A stretch of 62,922 nt of DNA from Methylophaga lonarensis MPL (GTDB lineage: Bacteria > Pseudomonadota > Gammaproteobacteria > Nitrosococcales > Methylophagaceae): assembly GCF_000349205.1 (NCBI RefSeq), contig NZ_APHR01000002.1, positions 1-62,922 on the forward strand. The letters run 5' to 3'. Below are positions 35,201 to 45,287 of the stretch, one piece after another. The notes under the pieces are model-generated. The model had not been told where the DNA came from. It worked only from the letters and a program-made list of their open reading frames with translations, and did not search any database. A program made the translations under genes and the position numbers. The first letter of the stretch is position 1, and each line of letters starts with the position of its first letter.

Positions 35201-35903
35201 ATCAGGAGCAGGATATCTGGTCCTGTTCGGGACCGGTCAGTACATGGAAGTTGGTGACAACGCCATATCGGGTCAGACCACCCAGAGTTTTTACGCGATA
35301 TGGGACAAAGCACAATCAACCCTAACGCCTTTCAATCGAAGCAATTTGCTACAGCAAGAAATCATGTTCGAGATAAGTCAGGCAAATGGTGATTTCCGTA
35401 TCACCTCTGACACAAGTATTGATTGGAATAGTCAGAATGGGTGGTTTCTGGACTTACAATATGGTGCAGAAAATTTCGGAGAGCGCCAAGTAAGTAATGC
35501 CTTGGTAAGAAGCAACAGAATTATATTCACCACGCTAATGCCCTCTGAAGATCCCTGCCAATTTGGTGGAAGTGGCTGGCTGATGGAACTGGATATTTTC
35601 TCAGGGGCGAGGTTGCCGTTTTCTCCATTCGATCTCAATGACGACGGAATCTTTGATATCAATGACTTTATCAATGTTGGAGACATCACAGGCGATGGAA
35701 ATGACGATTACCTGCCTGCCAGTGGCCGCAAGTCAACCGTGGGAATTATCCCAACACCGAGTATCGTCAATGACACGGGGGGACAACGCGAGTTCAAGTT
35801 CTTGAGTGGTTCCTCTGGCGAAATTGAAGTCATTACGGAAAACCCTGGTCCCGGTGAAACAGGCCGCCAGTCCTGGTATCCTCTGGACTTTATTTTTCAG
35901 TGA
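32229..35903 (+). CDS. pilY1: Type IV pilus tip adhesin PilY1
   Basis: Large secreted tip protein (1224 aa) that supports pilus extension and surface sensing. A signal peptide (about 1-25) is followed by a von Willebrand A-like region with the metal site DDSGSM (49-54) and many cysteines. The C-terminal half is a PilY1 beta-propeller (LVLVGANDGMLHGFNANTG, VLVSGLGAGGQGVFALDITD). A calcium-type loop rich in Asp (DLNDDGIFDINDF, then DITGDGNDDYLP) lies near the C terminus. Length and layout match the family. Confidence 0.95.
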   Translation: MKTALNRYFAMLVLSVLSASNVASSELDLAQVPLYLTSGVDPNIMFIIDDSGSMFFEVTPDSVAFPESASSYAAYVYPRANNVYGPSDYSHTLLRVAEVTDTDPYAAMTRTHTINTNYYDPSKTYTPWIRADGSLYPNATPACAWHNPENTGTCPSGSGTDGAVNNLARDLTRNNGRWNSNTWQTCTSAGTCTSSSTARTFWPAVYYTHTGGDIWNRNNYTRTEIRSTTATYSGHGRINRTDCTAGVCSYAQEIQNFANWYTYYRSRILASRAGIGRAFAQQGPNMRVGYGTINKGNSTVDGQSNTSTIVRGVRQFTGTGRTNFFNELYTRDIPASGTPLRKALDDAGQYFSRTDSRGPWSDTPGSPDGEDLMCRQSFTILMTDGYWSGGTSFQASTAAARANVDNSVGPVITGPGGQSYQYTPTDPYRDNQNNTLADVAMYYWYRDLRPDLDNLVPTTPQNEAFWQHMVTFGVAFGLTGSVDADDAWAAVSTGTAINWPDTDSNSSVANCPTDICPARLDDLLHASINGRGGFFSAADPDTFATELSGVLSNIADRTSSAASVALNSGTISGSTRVYQARFESGGWTGQLLAYPIQSNGTLGGLEWDAGSLIPAANSRVIISHDGTEGVPFRWSNLSASQQTQLVNENVLNYIRGSQSNEAVNGGTFRNRTRVLGDIINSSPVFSGAPNSRYPDNWGIGAAENAQPYRNFRIAQANRTPLVLVGANDGMLHGFNANTGVEMFSYVPASVYSQLPLLTNPNYSHRYFVDGNPTVVDAFINGQWRTVLVSGLGAGGQGVFALDITDPDSFASEATASNNVLWEFTDLDDRDMGYSFGQPSVVRLNNGSWAVIFTGGYNNTADNGNTGNSTNDSLTGNAVLYIVDLATGDLIRKFDTGVGRAQDPTGNNRPNGLASPAVVDINGSSSADAVYAGDLFGNVWKINLASSDPTSWNFAYNSGGNPQPLFTACHGVSCNSGNSQPITTRPQVVRHPSGAGYLVLFGTGQYMEVGDNAISGQTTQSFYAIWDKAQSTLTPFNRSNLLQQEIMFEISQANGDFRITSDTSIDWNSQNGWFLDLQYGAENFGERQVSNALVRSNRIIFTTLMPSEDPCQFGGSGWLMELDIFSGARLPFSPFDLNDDGIFDINDFINVGDITGDGNDDYLPASGRKSTVGIIPTPSIVNDTGGQREFKFLSGSSGEIEVITENPGPGETGRQSWYPLDFIFQ

Positions 35904-35919
35904 TTTTGGAGCCTGATGA

Positions 35920-36237
35920 ATGAAAAACATTGTTTTGAATGCAGTCTTCATATTGCTGATGTTGGTTTCAGCGAAAGCAGTATTGGCAATCGCACCTTTT
36001 GAACATTCTGGAGAAGTAACGCTATTAAGTTCGGATATCCGCCAGATCATCATTAATGGAACGCGATATGAACTTGCCGATCCACTCTTAGTGAATGGTA
36101 AACCCTTCACAGGCAACGATTTACCATTTTCTGTAGGAAGCCAGGTGGGTATAACGATTCGTCAACAGGATCTGGGGAGACTACCGGTAGTTGATGAAAT
36201 ATGGCTATTGGATACTCAGGAGGGGGACTCACCATGA
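35920..36237 (+). CDS. Small periplasmic protein in PilY2 position
   Basis: A 105-aa protein with an N-terminal signal peptide (MKNIVLNAVFILLMLVSAKA, probable cleavage after VLA) and a small beta-rich domain (GEVTLLSSDIRQIIINGTRY, FSVGSQVGITIR). In P. aeruginosa the small gene pilY2 lies between pilY1 and pilE, and this gene has the same place and size, so it may be its counterpart. Sequence similarity could not be tested. GGAG precedes the ATG, and the stop overlaps the pilE start. Confidence 0.7.
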   Translation: MKNIVLNAVFILLMLVSAKAVLAIAPFEHSGEVTLLSSDIRQIIINGTRYELADPLLVNGKPFTGNDLPFSVGSQVGITIRQQDLGRLPVVDEIWLLDTQEGDSP

Positions 36238-36626
36238 GCTTTTCCGGCAAAAAACAAACAGGGGTCACCCTGATAGAACTAATGATTGTCATTGTCATCG
36301 TAGCGATTATCGTCGCCATCGCCTATCCATCCTACCTGACCCAAGTACAACAAACCCGTCGGGCCAATGCTCAGGCAGATCTGGTAGAACTGGCCGCATA
36401 TATGGAAAGGTTTTACACAGAAAACTTCACCTATGCTGGTGCAGCATTGCCTTACAACACCTCCCCCAAATCAGGCGGACAAAGCTTCTATAACATTGCG
36501 CTTGGTAATGCAACCGCAACCACTTATACGCTCACGGCAACACCACAGGGTCCTCAAGTAGGCGATGCTTGTGGCAATATGACAATAAACCAACGCGGAC
36601 AGGGAACCCCGGCAAATTGTTGGTAA
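36234..36626 (+). CDS. pilE: Type IV minor pilin PilE
   Basis: Minor pilin of 130 aa. KKQTG/VTLIELMIVIVIVAIIVAIA gives the cleavage site, Glu+5 and helix, then AYPSYLTQVQQTRRANAQAD. The C-terminal cysteine pair (GDACGNM, ANCW) is the D-region disulfide seen in PilE-like minor pilins. I chose the ATG at 36234 because AGGAGG lies 10 bases upstream and it overlaps the previous stop by 4 bases. It is the last gene of the operon and is followed by a strong terminator. Confidence 0.94.
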   Translation: MSFSGKKQTGVTLIELMIVIVIVAIIVAIAYPSYLTQVQQTRRANAQADLVELAAYMERFYTENFTYAGAALPYNTSPKSGGQSFYNIALGNATATTYTLTATPQGPQVGDACGNMTINQRGQGTPANCW

Positions 36627-36660
36627 CTGTTGTTTTGATTTAGCCGGTTAACATTAAACA

Positions 36661-36688
36661 AAAATGCCGACGAAAGTCGGCATTTTTG
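36661..36688. terminator. Bidirectional terminator between pilE and the adhesin gene
   Basis: Perfect 12-bp repeat AAAAATGCCGAC, GAAA tetraloop, GTCGGCATTTTT. U-runs form on both strands, so it serves both pilE (plus) and the adhesin gene (minus), whose stop is 20 bases away. Confidence 0.93.
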
Positions 36689-36707
36689 TTTTGAATACAG
36701 GCCAAAA

Positions 36708-39044
36708 TTAACTTTGATCAACCTGAATCTGACCTTGTGAAAGCAATGAGTTAATGATCTCGGCTTGTTGCGTGGCAGGGTCAAAATGCCCCACACCAAG
36801 ATCACCCAATGAGGTTCCTTGCAAGGTTATTGTCTGAAACTCAGCTCCATCTCCATTGGGAGACAAGTTCAATACCACATCATCACCCACTTGCTCGATT
36901 CTGATGTAGTCAGTGAGATTGCCTGCTTCTTCACCCTGTAACAGGTCAGAAATATCAAGAACATCCGCTTGCCCATTGTTGAAGTCGGTAATCGTATCAG
37001 ATGCTGGCCTCATAGCACTGGCATCGCCACTTTTCCAGACAAACACATCGCGACCACCACCGCCAGTCATTATATCGTTGCCAGCGCCACCGTAGATAAT
37101 TTCATTTGCTTCAGAGCCAATCAATGTGTCAGCCTGACGAGTGCCTTCGAGTAAAATCGGCGGCAGTGCGGTTACGGTGATCGTAAGCGGAATCTCGGTT
37201 GTCGCAGTGAGTGAACCGCACACCTCTGAAGGATCCAGTGAGTCTGCCAGACTTTCTTCCGAGGTTGCAGAGACAGTGAGCTGGAACTCTGTTGTCTCAT
37301 AAACTGCATTGCCCGGCACTTGCAAAGATAGCAACGAAAGATCCCAATCCTTGACATCAATCTCATTCAAGTCATCTGTAGCTGTGAATGTATTTGTGCC
37401 ATCAGTCAACACAAAGCCTGATGGAATATTGCTCACCACAATTTTTGTAATGCTTTCGGAGCCATCGGTATCAGTCAATGCCGCCGAGATTGACAGAAAG
37501 ACTGAGTCACCAGCCTCGACAGTAATTTCATCTCCGCTATCTACCCATTCTGTGTAGGTGATGCTGTTGATCAGATAATCATCGCCTTCACCTTTGGCAG
37601 AAAATCTGATTTCGTTGAATGGAACACCGCTGGATGGTTGAAAAGTAAACGGACCATCGACTCTGTCAGTACCACCGGCATGTTCGATCGACTCAATCAG
37701 CACGCCGTCCATATAGAAGGAAATAACCGCGGTTTCTCCTTCAATGGCACCACTTCCAGTCACCGAGTTGTAGTTATATCCATGCTTCCATGCAAATGAC
37801 ACATCAACCGTGGTCACATCGTTTTCAAACTTAACGACCAGATGCTCGGAGGCGCCGAGATTGAAATCAAAACCAATTTCGTCAGGGTTGCCTTGATTTG
37901 CCCCGCCGAATGTCGCACCAGAGACACCAAACCCCGGGGCAAAAGTACCTCCGCGAATTGAAATATCAACAGGTGAAGCATCAGGAGCATCCGGATCAAC
38001 ACCCGCAGCAAACGCGAGTACTGTATATGTGCCCGCTGTATCCGTTACATTATATGTATTGATAGTGACTGTACGCGGCTCTTTACTTGAAACAGACAGT
38101 TCTGGCGCGTCAGCAACAGGCGTTACATCAATAGTCATTGTGCTGGATGAAGGGCTCCAGTCGGTGCCATCAGATACACTGAACTCAAAGCTCGCGTAAT
38201 CAGTTTTCATATTGCCCGTGGTGGTATCGTCACCATATTCGTCACGACCCGAGGCGTTTTCTTCTGGCATAAACGTCAACAGACCATTTTCGATATCTTC
38301 TGCCGAGATTTCGAGACCAGGTTCAATCACAGCAATGCCGTTGAAAAATAGCTGCCCATCGAGAGGCAGTGAGTCGATACGGATAAACTGAACCGTATCT
38401 CCATCAGCATCGCTGTATCTGAAATCAGCTAACTGAAAAGTCAGTAATGTGTCCTCACAGGTAATCGCGTTTGAGCTTGCTGCCTGTGGAGGTGTGTTGG
38501 GCGGTGTCACATCAGGATCATCACCATTGACTGGCGGAAAGATCGCATCATCCCCGGTGTTCAACAAACCAAGAGTAGGCTCCGGATCGAAGAAATCGAA
38601 GCTGATGCCCGTTGTTTCAAAACCGTTATCTGGTCTGGTTTCAGGAGCGTTGAACTGGTTATAGAAAGGTTCACGTGTACCTTCACTCCCCGCCTCAGGG
38701 CCTGCACCAGCAGCTGTAGCTTCAGCTATTTGTGTAGGGTCAGCACCTTCAAGAATGGCTTGTTGAATCAGATCGACATCATCAACCAGGGCTTCGTCTT
38801 GTGCGTCTGCCATGGGGGTTGTTGGATCGAATACTTCAGAATCCAGAAGTGCGTTCGAGCTTCTACCCAAATCCATGACGCTGCCATCAGCAAAATGAAT
38901 CTCAACAGCGCCATCAGCACCAGTGCTGATCAAGTCATTTTGGAAAACTTTGTCACCGACTTGTAGATGGCGAATGCTTCCATCTGTGGAAACGGCTGTT
39001 GCAGTTCCAATTAATACTGTCACTGTACCTATTTCTGTCGCCAT
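36708..39044 (-). CDS. LapA-like RTX surface adhesin with retention module
   Basis: A 778-aa cell-surface adhesin. Residues 1-105 form a retention module (GTVTVLIGTATAVSTDGSIR, LQVGDKVFQNDLIST). The LapG-type protease site TAAG (110-113) follows in EATAAGAGPEAG, the hallmark of c-di-GMP-controlled LapA release. Then come cadherin-like/Ig-like repeats and a beta domain (about 330-510). Near the C terminus are an RTX turn (IYGGAGNDIMTGGGGRDVFV) and a type I secretion signal region ending in short hydrophobic and acidic residues. LapA proteins usually have thousands of residues, so this is a miniature form. No lapBCE, lapD or lapG lies nearby. GGAG precedes the ATG, with a sigma-54-like element upstream. 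Confidence 0.85.
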   Translation of the reverse strand: MATEIGTVTVLIGTATAVSTDGSIRHLQVGDKVFQNDLISTGADGAVEIHFADGSVMDLGRSSNALLDSEVFDPTTPMADAQDEALVDDVDLIQQAILEGADPTQIAEATAAGAGPEAGSEGTREPFYNQFNAPETRPDNGFETTGISFDFFDPEPTLGLLNTGDDAIFPPVNGDDPDVTPPNTPPQAASSNAITCEDTLLTFQLADFRYSDADGDTVQFIRIDSLPLDGQLFFNGIAVIEPGLEISAEDIENGLLTFMPEENASGRDEYGDDTTTGNMKTDYASFEFSVSDGTDWSPSSSTMTIDVTPVADAPELSVSSKEPRTVTINTYNVTDTAGTYTVLAFAAGVDPDAPDASPVDISIRGGTFAPGFGVSGATFGGANQGNPDEIGFDFNLGASEHLVVKFENDVTTVDVSFAWKHGYNYNSVTGSGAIEGETAVISFYMDGVLIESIEHAGGTDRVDGPFTFQPSSGVPFNEIRFSAKGEGDDYLINSITYTEWVDSGDEITVEAGDSVFLSISAALTDTDGSESITKIVVSNIPSGFVLTDGTNTFTATDDLNEIDVKDWDLSLLSLQVPGNAVYETTEFQLTVSATSEESLADSLDPSEVCGSLTATTEIPLTITVTALPPILLEGTRQADTLIGSEANEIIYGGAGNDIMTGGGGRDVFVWKSGDASAMRPASDTITDFNNGQADVLDISDLLQGEEAGNLTDYIRIEQVGDDVVLNLSPNGDGAEFQTITLQGTSLGDLGVGHFDPATQQAEIINSLLSQGQIQVDQS

Positions 39045-39089
39045 GAGCGTGTCTCCATGTGTGCACCCGCATATAAAAATTATTGTATC

Positions 39090-39106
39090 GGCAAAAAATA
39101 TGCCTA
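39090..39106 (-). promoter_or_regulatory. Possible sigma-54 promoter of the adhesin gene
   Basis: TAGGCATATTTTTTGCC on the minus strand keeps GGCA at -24, TTTGC at -12 and GG-N10-GC spacing. It predicts a 35-base leader. An imperfect palindrome GTACTTAGGTAC (39159-39170) lies about 60 bases upstream, where an enhancer site could be. It is weaker than the flagellar examples. Confidence 0.45.
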
Positions 39107-39205
39107 TTCGGGTATCTTTATGGTGTCAGTTTGCAATTTTTACAGCTAGAGATCTATCGTACTTAGGTACAAGTTTTTAAATAAATTTGTAATATTTTCA
39201 CTGAC

Positions 39206-39648
39206 TCAAAGAAGTTTTGGTCTGAAATTAGCTGAAGCGCTCACTGAGGCCACAAAACGATCCAACACTTCTGCAACCAGTCTTCTTGGTATCCATGCCT
39301 CACCCGCGTGCACAACACGAATCGCCTTGGTCAACAACTGATGCTGCTCTGGTGCAATCAAGGCACGGGCTGAATATCCCGAGTTCTCCAGTGCAGAGAA
39401 GGTAGGTTGGGAGCTGGATAAAATCAAAGTTTTGGTTTGTGGGCAATGTCTGGATAACAGCAGGCTAATCACATTGGCATCAAAACTGTCATCTGATTCA
39501 TCAACAATCAGAATATCCGCCGAGAACATGGCAATATCATCGACCAGCTCTTCAAGCGTGGCAAAATCCAACACGCGAGCCAGCATATCGGAGGCAAAAG
39601 CAAATCGGCTTCTGACAAAAGTTTTCTGTCCCAGTACAGCAACTCTGA

Positions 39649-39652
<4 letters not shown>
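39206..39652 (-). CDS. Degenerate receiver-domain protein lacking a DNA-binding domain
   Basis: A 148-aa protein resembling the receiver half of NarL/LuxR regulators: DILIVDESDD carries a possible phospho-Asp (D51), and ALIAPEQHQLLTKAIRVVHA with GEAWIPRR matches the linker of that family. The acidic pair after strand 1 is missing (VAVLGQK), the conserved lysine near residue 100 is replaced (LIAPEQ), and there is no helix-turn-helix. The ATG at 39652 has AAGGAG upstream and overlaps the slmA stop (ATGA), so translation is coupled. Function unknown: perhaps a phosphorylation-independent partner protein. The adhesin gene follows after 161 bases. Confidence 0.7.
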
Positions 39653-41189
<1,537 letters not shown>

Positions 41190-41264
41190 CTAATAGCTTA
41201 TGACGCTCGTCTCGACTGCTATGTCGCGAAAGTCATGGTTCATATCATCTGGCAATCATGGATA

Positions 41265-43628
41265 TCAGCCCAGATGAATATCAGGTCTGATTTGAAGCAT
41301 CTGACGCAGGAACCGCAATTTAATTTCCTCCAAGCCTTCCTCGGAGCTTGCCTCAAATCGAAGCGTCAGCCCAGGCACGGTGTTGGATTTTCTGACCAGG
41401 CCCCAGCTGTCCGAATAATCGACACGGTAGCCATCGATGGTGGTTATTTCAGCATCGGTGAATTCGGCGCGCTCTTGAAATCGTTCAATGAAATCAGCGG
41501 CGGCAATATCATCCATAGCCACATGGATTTCCGGAGTATTGAAACGGGCCGGTTGGCCAGAGAATATTTCCGCAGGCGAGCGCCGCTGGTCGTCAGCGGT
41601 CAGCAATTCTAGCAAGCGACATGCTGAATATAAAGCATCATCAAAACCAAACCAGCGGTCAGCAAAGAAAATATGTCCGCTCATTTCACCACCGAGGATA
41701 GCACCGGTTTCCTGCATTCGCTTTTTGATGATGGTATAACCAGACGGTGCCAGCACCGCTTGTCCACCTGACGACTTGATAATGTCCTCCAGCAAATGGG
41801 TACTTTTGACGTCATAAATGACACTTGCACCGGGGGTTCGGCTTAGCATCTGCTCAGCGAACAGCATCAGCAAGCGGTCTGGCCAGATAATTTCTCCGAG
41901 GCCATCCACAACGCCCAAACGATCTCCATCGCCATCAAAAGCAAGGCCAAGATCAGCATTTGTTTCACGCACTTTGGCAGCCAATGCCTGCATGTTCTGT
42001 GGTTGTGCTGGATCAGGGTGATGATTTGGAAATTCACCATCCACTTCACAGAACAGCTCGACCACCTCACATCCCAGGTCTCTGAATAATTGAGGTGCGA
42101 TCATTCCAGCGACACCATTGCCGCAATCAACCACCAATTTGAGTGGCCGGCTCAAGAAAATATCTGAGGACACCTTGGCAAGGTAATCTTTGACAACATC
42201 TGCTTGCTCTTGCGAAGCCGTACCGAGCGTAAAATCACTTCGCTCTATGCGACGATACAATTGCTTGATTTGATCGCTGGACAACATCTCGGCATCGACC
42301 ATGATCTTGAAGCCATTATAGTCTCGAGGATTATGACTGCCGGTCACCATGACACCTGAACGGGACGACAAAGTGTGGCAGGCAAAATAAAGCACGGGAG
42401 TGGGCACCATGCCAATATCAATTACGCTGGCCCCTGCTGACATCAAGCCTTCACTGAGCGCCTTACTGAGTGACTCACTGGAGTTGCGACCATCCCGGCC
42501 AACGATGATTTCGTGGATATTCTGGCTGACCAGCTGACTGCCTATGGCACGTCCAATCTGTCTGGCCACTTTTTTATTGAGCGTATCCCCCACAATGCCA
42601 CGGATATCATATGCCTTGAATATCGAGCTACTGACTTCTGGAACTGCCTGATCAGCAGTCTGGGGCGTGTTTTGTTTGGCAACACCCCGAGCATAATCAT
42701 AGCCGGATTCAACCATCAGAGGTCTGCGAACCGACTGTGTTTGCCACTTACCTGATCTGGCAGAAACCGATAACCAGCGGCTTTTTGGAAACAACTGGAT
42801 CAGCAACTGAGCTATCAACCACCAAACAATACTGGCGATAGCAAGTGCCAATGCCAATTGCACCAGCGAAATCTGCAATGCCGGTTTAGCTTCGTCTGGA
42901 TAAAAGACAACTTGCCAATGGCTGAATGGAATGCTCTGCTCAAATGCTGGCATTGATTGGAACTGAGCATTACCTGAGCTGGCGACGCTGACACGCTGCT
43001 GGCTACCTTGCTGCAGCTCGACAAAACCAGGTTCGTTCAAAATCTGCTGCATCATCAACGACAGTTGTTGCACCGGTAAGGCTGCCAGCACAATCGCCAG
43101 AGGAGGTTCAGGCAAAGCTTCAGCCATCAGAAGATAGGCGTTATCAGTGCCTGGCAACATCACTGCGTAATCAGCTCGTCCTTCAGCTTCAACCTGATAT
43201 AAGGTTGCCAGCGCAGCATAGCTCAACGGAATACAACCCTCGGTTGTTGCCTGGCTGGGAATACGACTGACTAAACACAAGGCAGAAGCATCCGGCCACT
43301 GCGCCGTCAAGTCCTGCAATAACACACCAGATTCTGAAGCTTCGCTTTCTGCGCGCATCTGAGGAGTAACATTGGCTGCGATTGCCTCAAGTTGTCGCTC
43401 CCATTGGCCAATCACCGAACTGACAGAGGCCGCTAATCGCTCAGCAGTCTCCTGATGTTTTTTTCGATAATCCTGATAATCGGTGGTCTGGTTTTGGTGG
43501 CTGAGGAAAAACAATATGCCGACAGCAAACAGCCAGATCAGCAACAGCAAGCCGCCTAACACTGGCCTGCCGATCATTCGCAGATCGTCAGGAATCAGCC
43601 GTCGCCAGCGCTCAGCTCCCGGTTTCAA
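41265..43628 (-). CDS. algC: Membrane-anchored phosphomannomutase/phosphoglucomutase AlgC
   Basis: Interconverts mannose-1-P/6-P and glucose-1-P/6-P for LPS and exopolysaccharide. The catalytic half (about 335-787) has the phospho-serine loop GVMVTGSHNPRDYNG (S431), the metal loop DGDGDR and the sugar-binding GGEMSGHIFF. The first 330 residues are an extra module: a transmembrane helix (about 22-43), an extracytoplasmic region of about 200 residues, and a second helix (about 252-280), giving the long AlgC form also known in pseudomonads. The start is TTG with GGAG upstream. It lies directly after dut. Confidence 0.95.
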   Translation of the reverse strand: MKPGAERWRRLIPDDLRMIGRPVLGGLLLLIWLFAVGILFFLSHQNQTTDYQDYRKKHQETAERLAASVSSVIGQWERQLEAIAANVTPQMRAESEASESGVLLQDLTAQWPDASALCLVSRIPSQATTEGCIPLSYAALATLYQVEAEGRADYAVMLPGTDNAYLLMAEALPEPPLAIVLAALPVQQLSLMMQQILNEPGFVELQQGSQQRVSVASSGNAQFQSMPAFEQSIPFSHWQVVFYPDEAKPALQISLVQLALALAIASIVWWLIAQLLIQLFPKSRWLSVSARSGKWQTQSVRRPLMVESGYDYARGVAKQNTPQTADQAVPEVSSSIFKAYDIRGIVGDTLNKKVARQIGRAIGSQLVSQNIHEIIVGRDGRNSSESLSKALSEGLMSAGASVIDIGMVPTPVLYFACHTLSSRSGVMVTGSHNPRDYNGFKIMVDAEMLSSDQIKQLYRRIERSDFTLGTASQEQADVVKDYLAKVSSDIFLSRPLKLVVDCGNGVAGMIAPQLFRDLGCEVVELFCEVDGEFPNHHPDPAQPQNMQALAAKVRETNADLGLAFDGDGDRLGVVDGLGEIIWPDRLLMLFAEQMLSRTPGASVIYDVKSTHLLEDIIKSSGGQAVLAPSGYTIIKKRMQETGAILGGEMSGHIFFADRWFGFDDALYSACRLLELLTADDQRRSPAEIFSGQPARFNTPEIHVAMDDIAAADFIERFQERAEFTDAEITTIDGYRVDYSDSWGLVRKSNTVPGLTLRFEASSEEGLEEIKLRFLRQMLQIRPDIHLG

Positions 43629-43633
43629 CTGCT

Positions 43634-44089
43634 TCAGCTCCGTCCTGTATGCCCAAATCCACCGGTACCTCGCTCACTTGAAGAAAACTCGGTGACCGCT
43701 TCAAAGGCAACTTGTACAACCGGGATAATGACCATCTGCGCAATCCTTTCTCCGACAGTTATCTCAAAGGGCGTATCACCACGATTCCAGCATGAGACAA
43801 AAATTTGTCCCTGATAATCACTGTCAATCAGCCCAACCAAGTTACCCAATACAATACCATGCTTGTGTCCCAACCCTGATCGCGGAAGAAGTACAGCCGC
43901 CAGTGAAGGATCGTCAATGTGAATCGCCAACCCCGTGGGTATCAGGTGGGTTTCACCCGGATGAATGGTCAGATTCTCTTCCAAACAGGCCCTTAAGTCT
44001 AATCCCGCACTACCTGTGGTGGCATAGTCGGGTAAGGGAATCGAATCACCCAGCCTTGGGTCTATCAGTTTTAGTTGTATCTTTTGCAT
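43634..44089 (-). CDS. dut: dUTP pyrophosphatase Dut
   Basis: Hydrolyses dUTP to dUMP and keeps uracil out of DNA. At 151 aa it has the five trimeric dUTPase motifs, including [30 protein letters not shown] and the C-terminal [11 protein letters not shown] chose the ATG at 44089; a TTG four codons upstream is less likely. It overlaps the end of coaBC by 44 bases, an arrangement common in gammaproteobacteria. Confidence 0.97.
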   Translation of the reverse strand: MQKIQLKLIDPRLGDSIPLPDYATTGSAGLDLRACLEENLTIHPGETHLIPTGLAIHIDDPSLAAVLLPRSGLGHKHGIVLGNLVGLIDSDYQGQIFVSCWNRGDTPFEITVGERIAQMVIIPVVQVAFEAVTEFSSSERGTGGFGHTGRS

Positions 44090-45287
44090 GATATCGCTCA
44101 ATTATCAAAGTCATCAAAGCATCCGCCAGCAGGCGTTTGTGTTGTCTGGGTAGGCGCTGGCCGCCACCTGACCAAAAAACTTCCAATGCATTTTCTTCAC
44201 TGGCAAAGCCAATACCCTTGCCGACATGATTGCCTGCAATGATATCCAATCCTTTTTGTTGACGCTTGCTGTCTGCATGTTCAGCCAGCAGCTCAGTTTC
44301 GGCAGCGAAGCCTACCACCAGTTTCGGCCGATATTCGCTGGCACTGACCGTGGCAATGATATCTGTTGTTGCCTCCAACTCCAGAGTCATCTGTTGTCGG
44401 CCTTGTTTTTTGATTTTCTGCCCTTCAATCACTGCCGGTCTGAAGTCGGCCACCGCTGCACAGCCAATGAAAATATCCGTCTGCCGGATATTCAACATGA
44501 CCTGTTCAAGCATTTCTGAGGCTGATTCAACTGATATTGTTTGACAAGCAGTGGGCGCAGTCAGATGGACGGGCCCGGAAACCAGAATCACTTCAGCACC
44601 TGCCGCCAGCGCAGCTTCTGCCAATGCATATCCCATCTTGCCTGAACTTCGATTGGCAATATAACGAACCGGATCGATTGCTTCGTGGGTGGGGCCAGCA
44701 GTAATCATCACCCGCTGACCCGTCAAGGCTCCGGGTGCCATGATGCTGGAGAGCTGAGCAACGATCTCAACAGGCTCAAGTAGCCGACCTTCTCCCTGTT
44801 CACCACAGGCCTGATCACCACTGGCAGGGCCAAGCACAAACGCGCCTCTGGTTTGTAAGGTTGCCAGATTCTCTTTGGTAGCGGGATTGGACCACATCTT
44901 GTTATTCATTGCCGGCGCAATCGCCAGTCGCGCCTCGGTTGCCAGTACTGTAGAAGTCAGCAAATCATCGGCACGACCAAAAGCTAGCCTGGCTATGGTA
45001 TCGGCGCTGGCGGGCGCAACCAAAATCCAATCAGCCCATCGAGCCAGTGCGATATGCCCCATCGCAGACTCCTGATCAGCATCCAGTAATTCAACTGCGA
45101 CAGGATGTCCGCTCAAAGTCTGCAAGGTCAGTGGCGTGATAAATTCGCAAGCGGCCTTGGTCATGACCACCCTGACTTCTGCACCTGCCTCACGCAATCT
45201 GCGAGTCAAATCGGCAGCTTTATATGCCGCGATGCTGCCGGTCACGCCCAGAACGATACGTTGTCCGGCCAGACCCTGTTCAGCCAT
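44046..45287 (-). CDS. coaBC: Phosphopantothenoylcysteine decarboxylase/synthetase CoaBC
   Basis: Bifunctional coenzyme A enzyme, 413 aa. The N-terminal flavoprotein CoaC domain has [19 protein letters not shown], the substrate loop PAMNNKMW and the active-site cysteine loop ([11 protein letters not shown]). The C-terminal CoaB synthetase has [20 protein letters not shown] and the KKQG segment. The ATG at 45287 overlaps the yihY end by 8 bases. Confidence 0.97.
   Translation of the reverse strand: MAEQGLAGQRIVLGVTGSIAAYKAADLTRRLREAGAEVRVVMTKAACEFITPLTLQTLSGHPVAVELLDADQESAMGHIALARWADWILVAPASADTIARLAFGRADDLLTSTVLATEARLAIAPAMNNKMWSNPATKENLATLQTRGAFVLGPASGDQACGEQGEGRLLEPVEIVAQLSSIMAPGALTGQRVMITAGPTHEAIDPVRYIANRSSGKMGYALAEAALAAGAEVILVSGPVHLTAPTACQTISVESASEMLEQVMLNIRQTDIFIGCAAVADFRPAVIEGQKIKKQGRQQMTLELEATTDIIATVSASEYRPKLVVGFAAETELLAEHADSKRQQKGLDIIAGNHVGKGIGFASEENALEVFWSGGGQRLPRQHKRLLADALMTLIIERYHAKDTTKTDRPKAG

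Noticed and set aside
36708-39044. Calcium-type and repeat segments as evidence of a full RTX toxin
   Set aside because: Only one nonapeptide-like turn, no toxin domain and no acyltransferase gene; the retention module and TAAG site indicate an adhesin.
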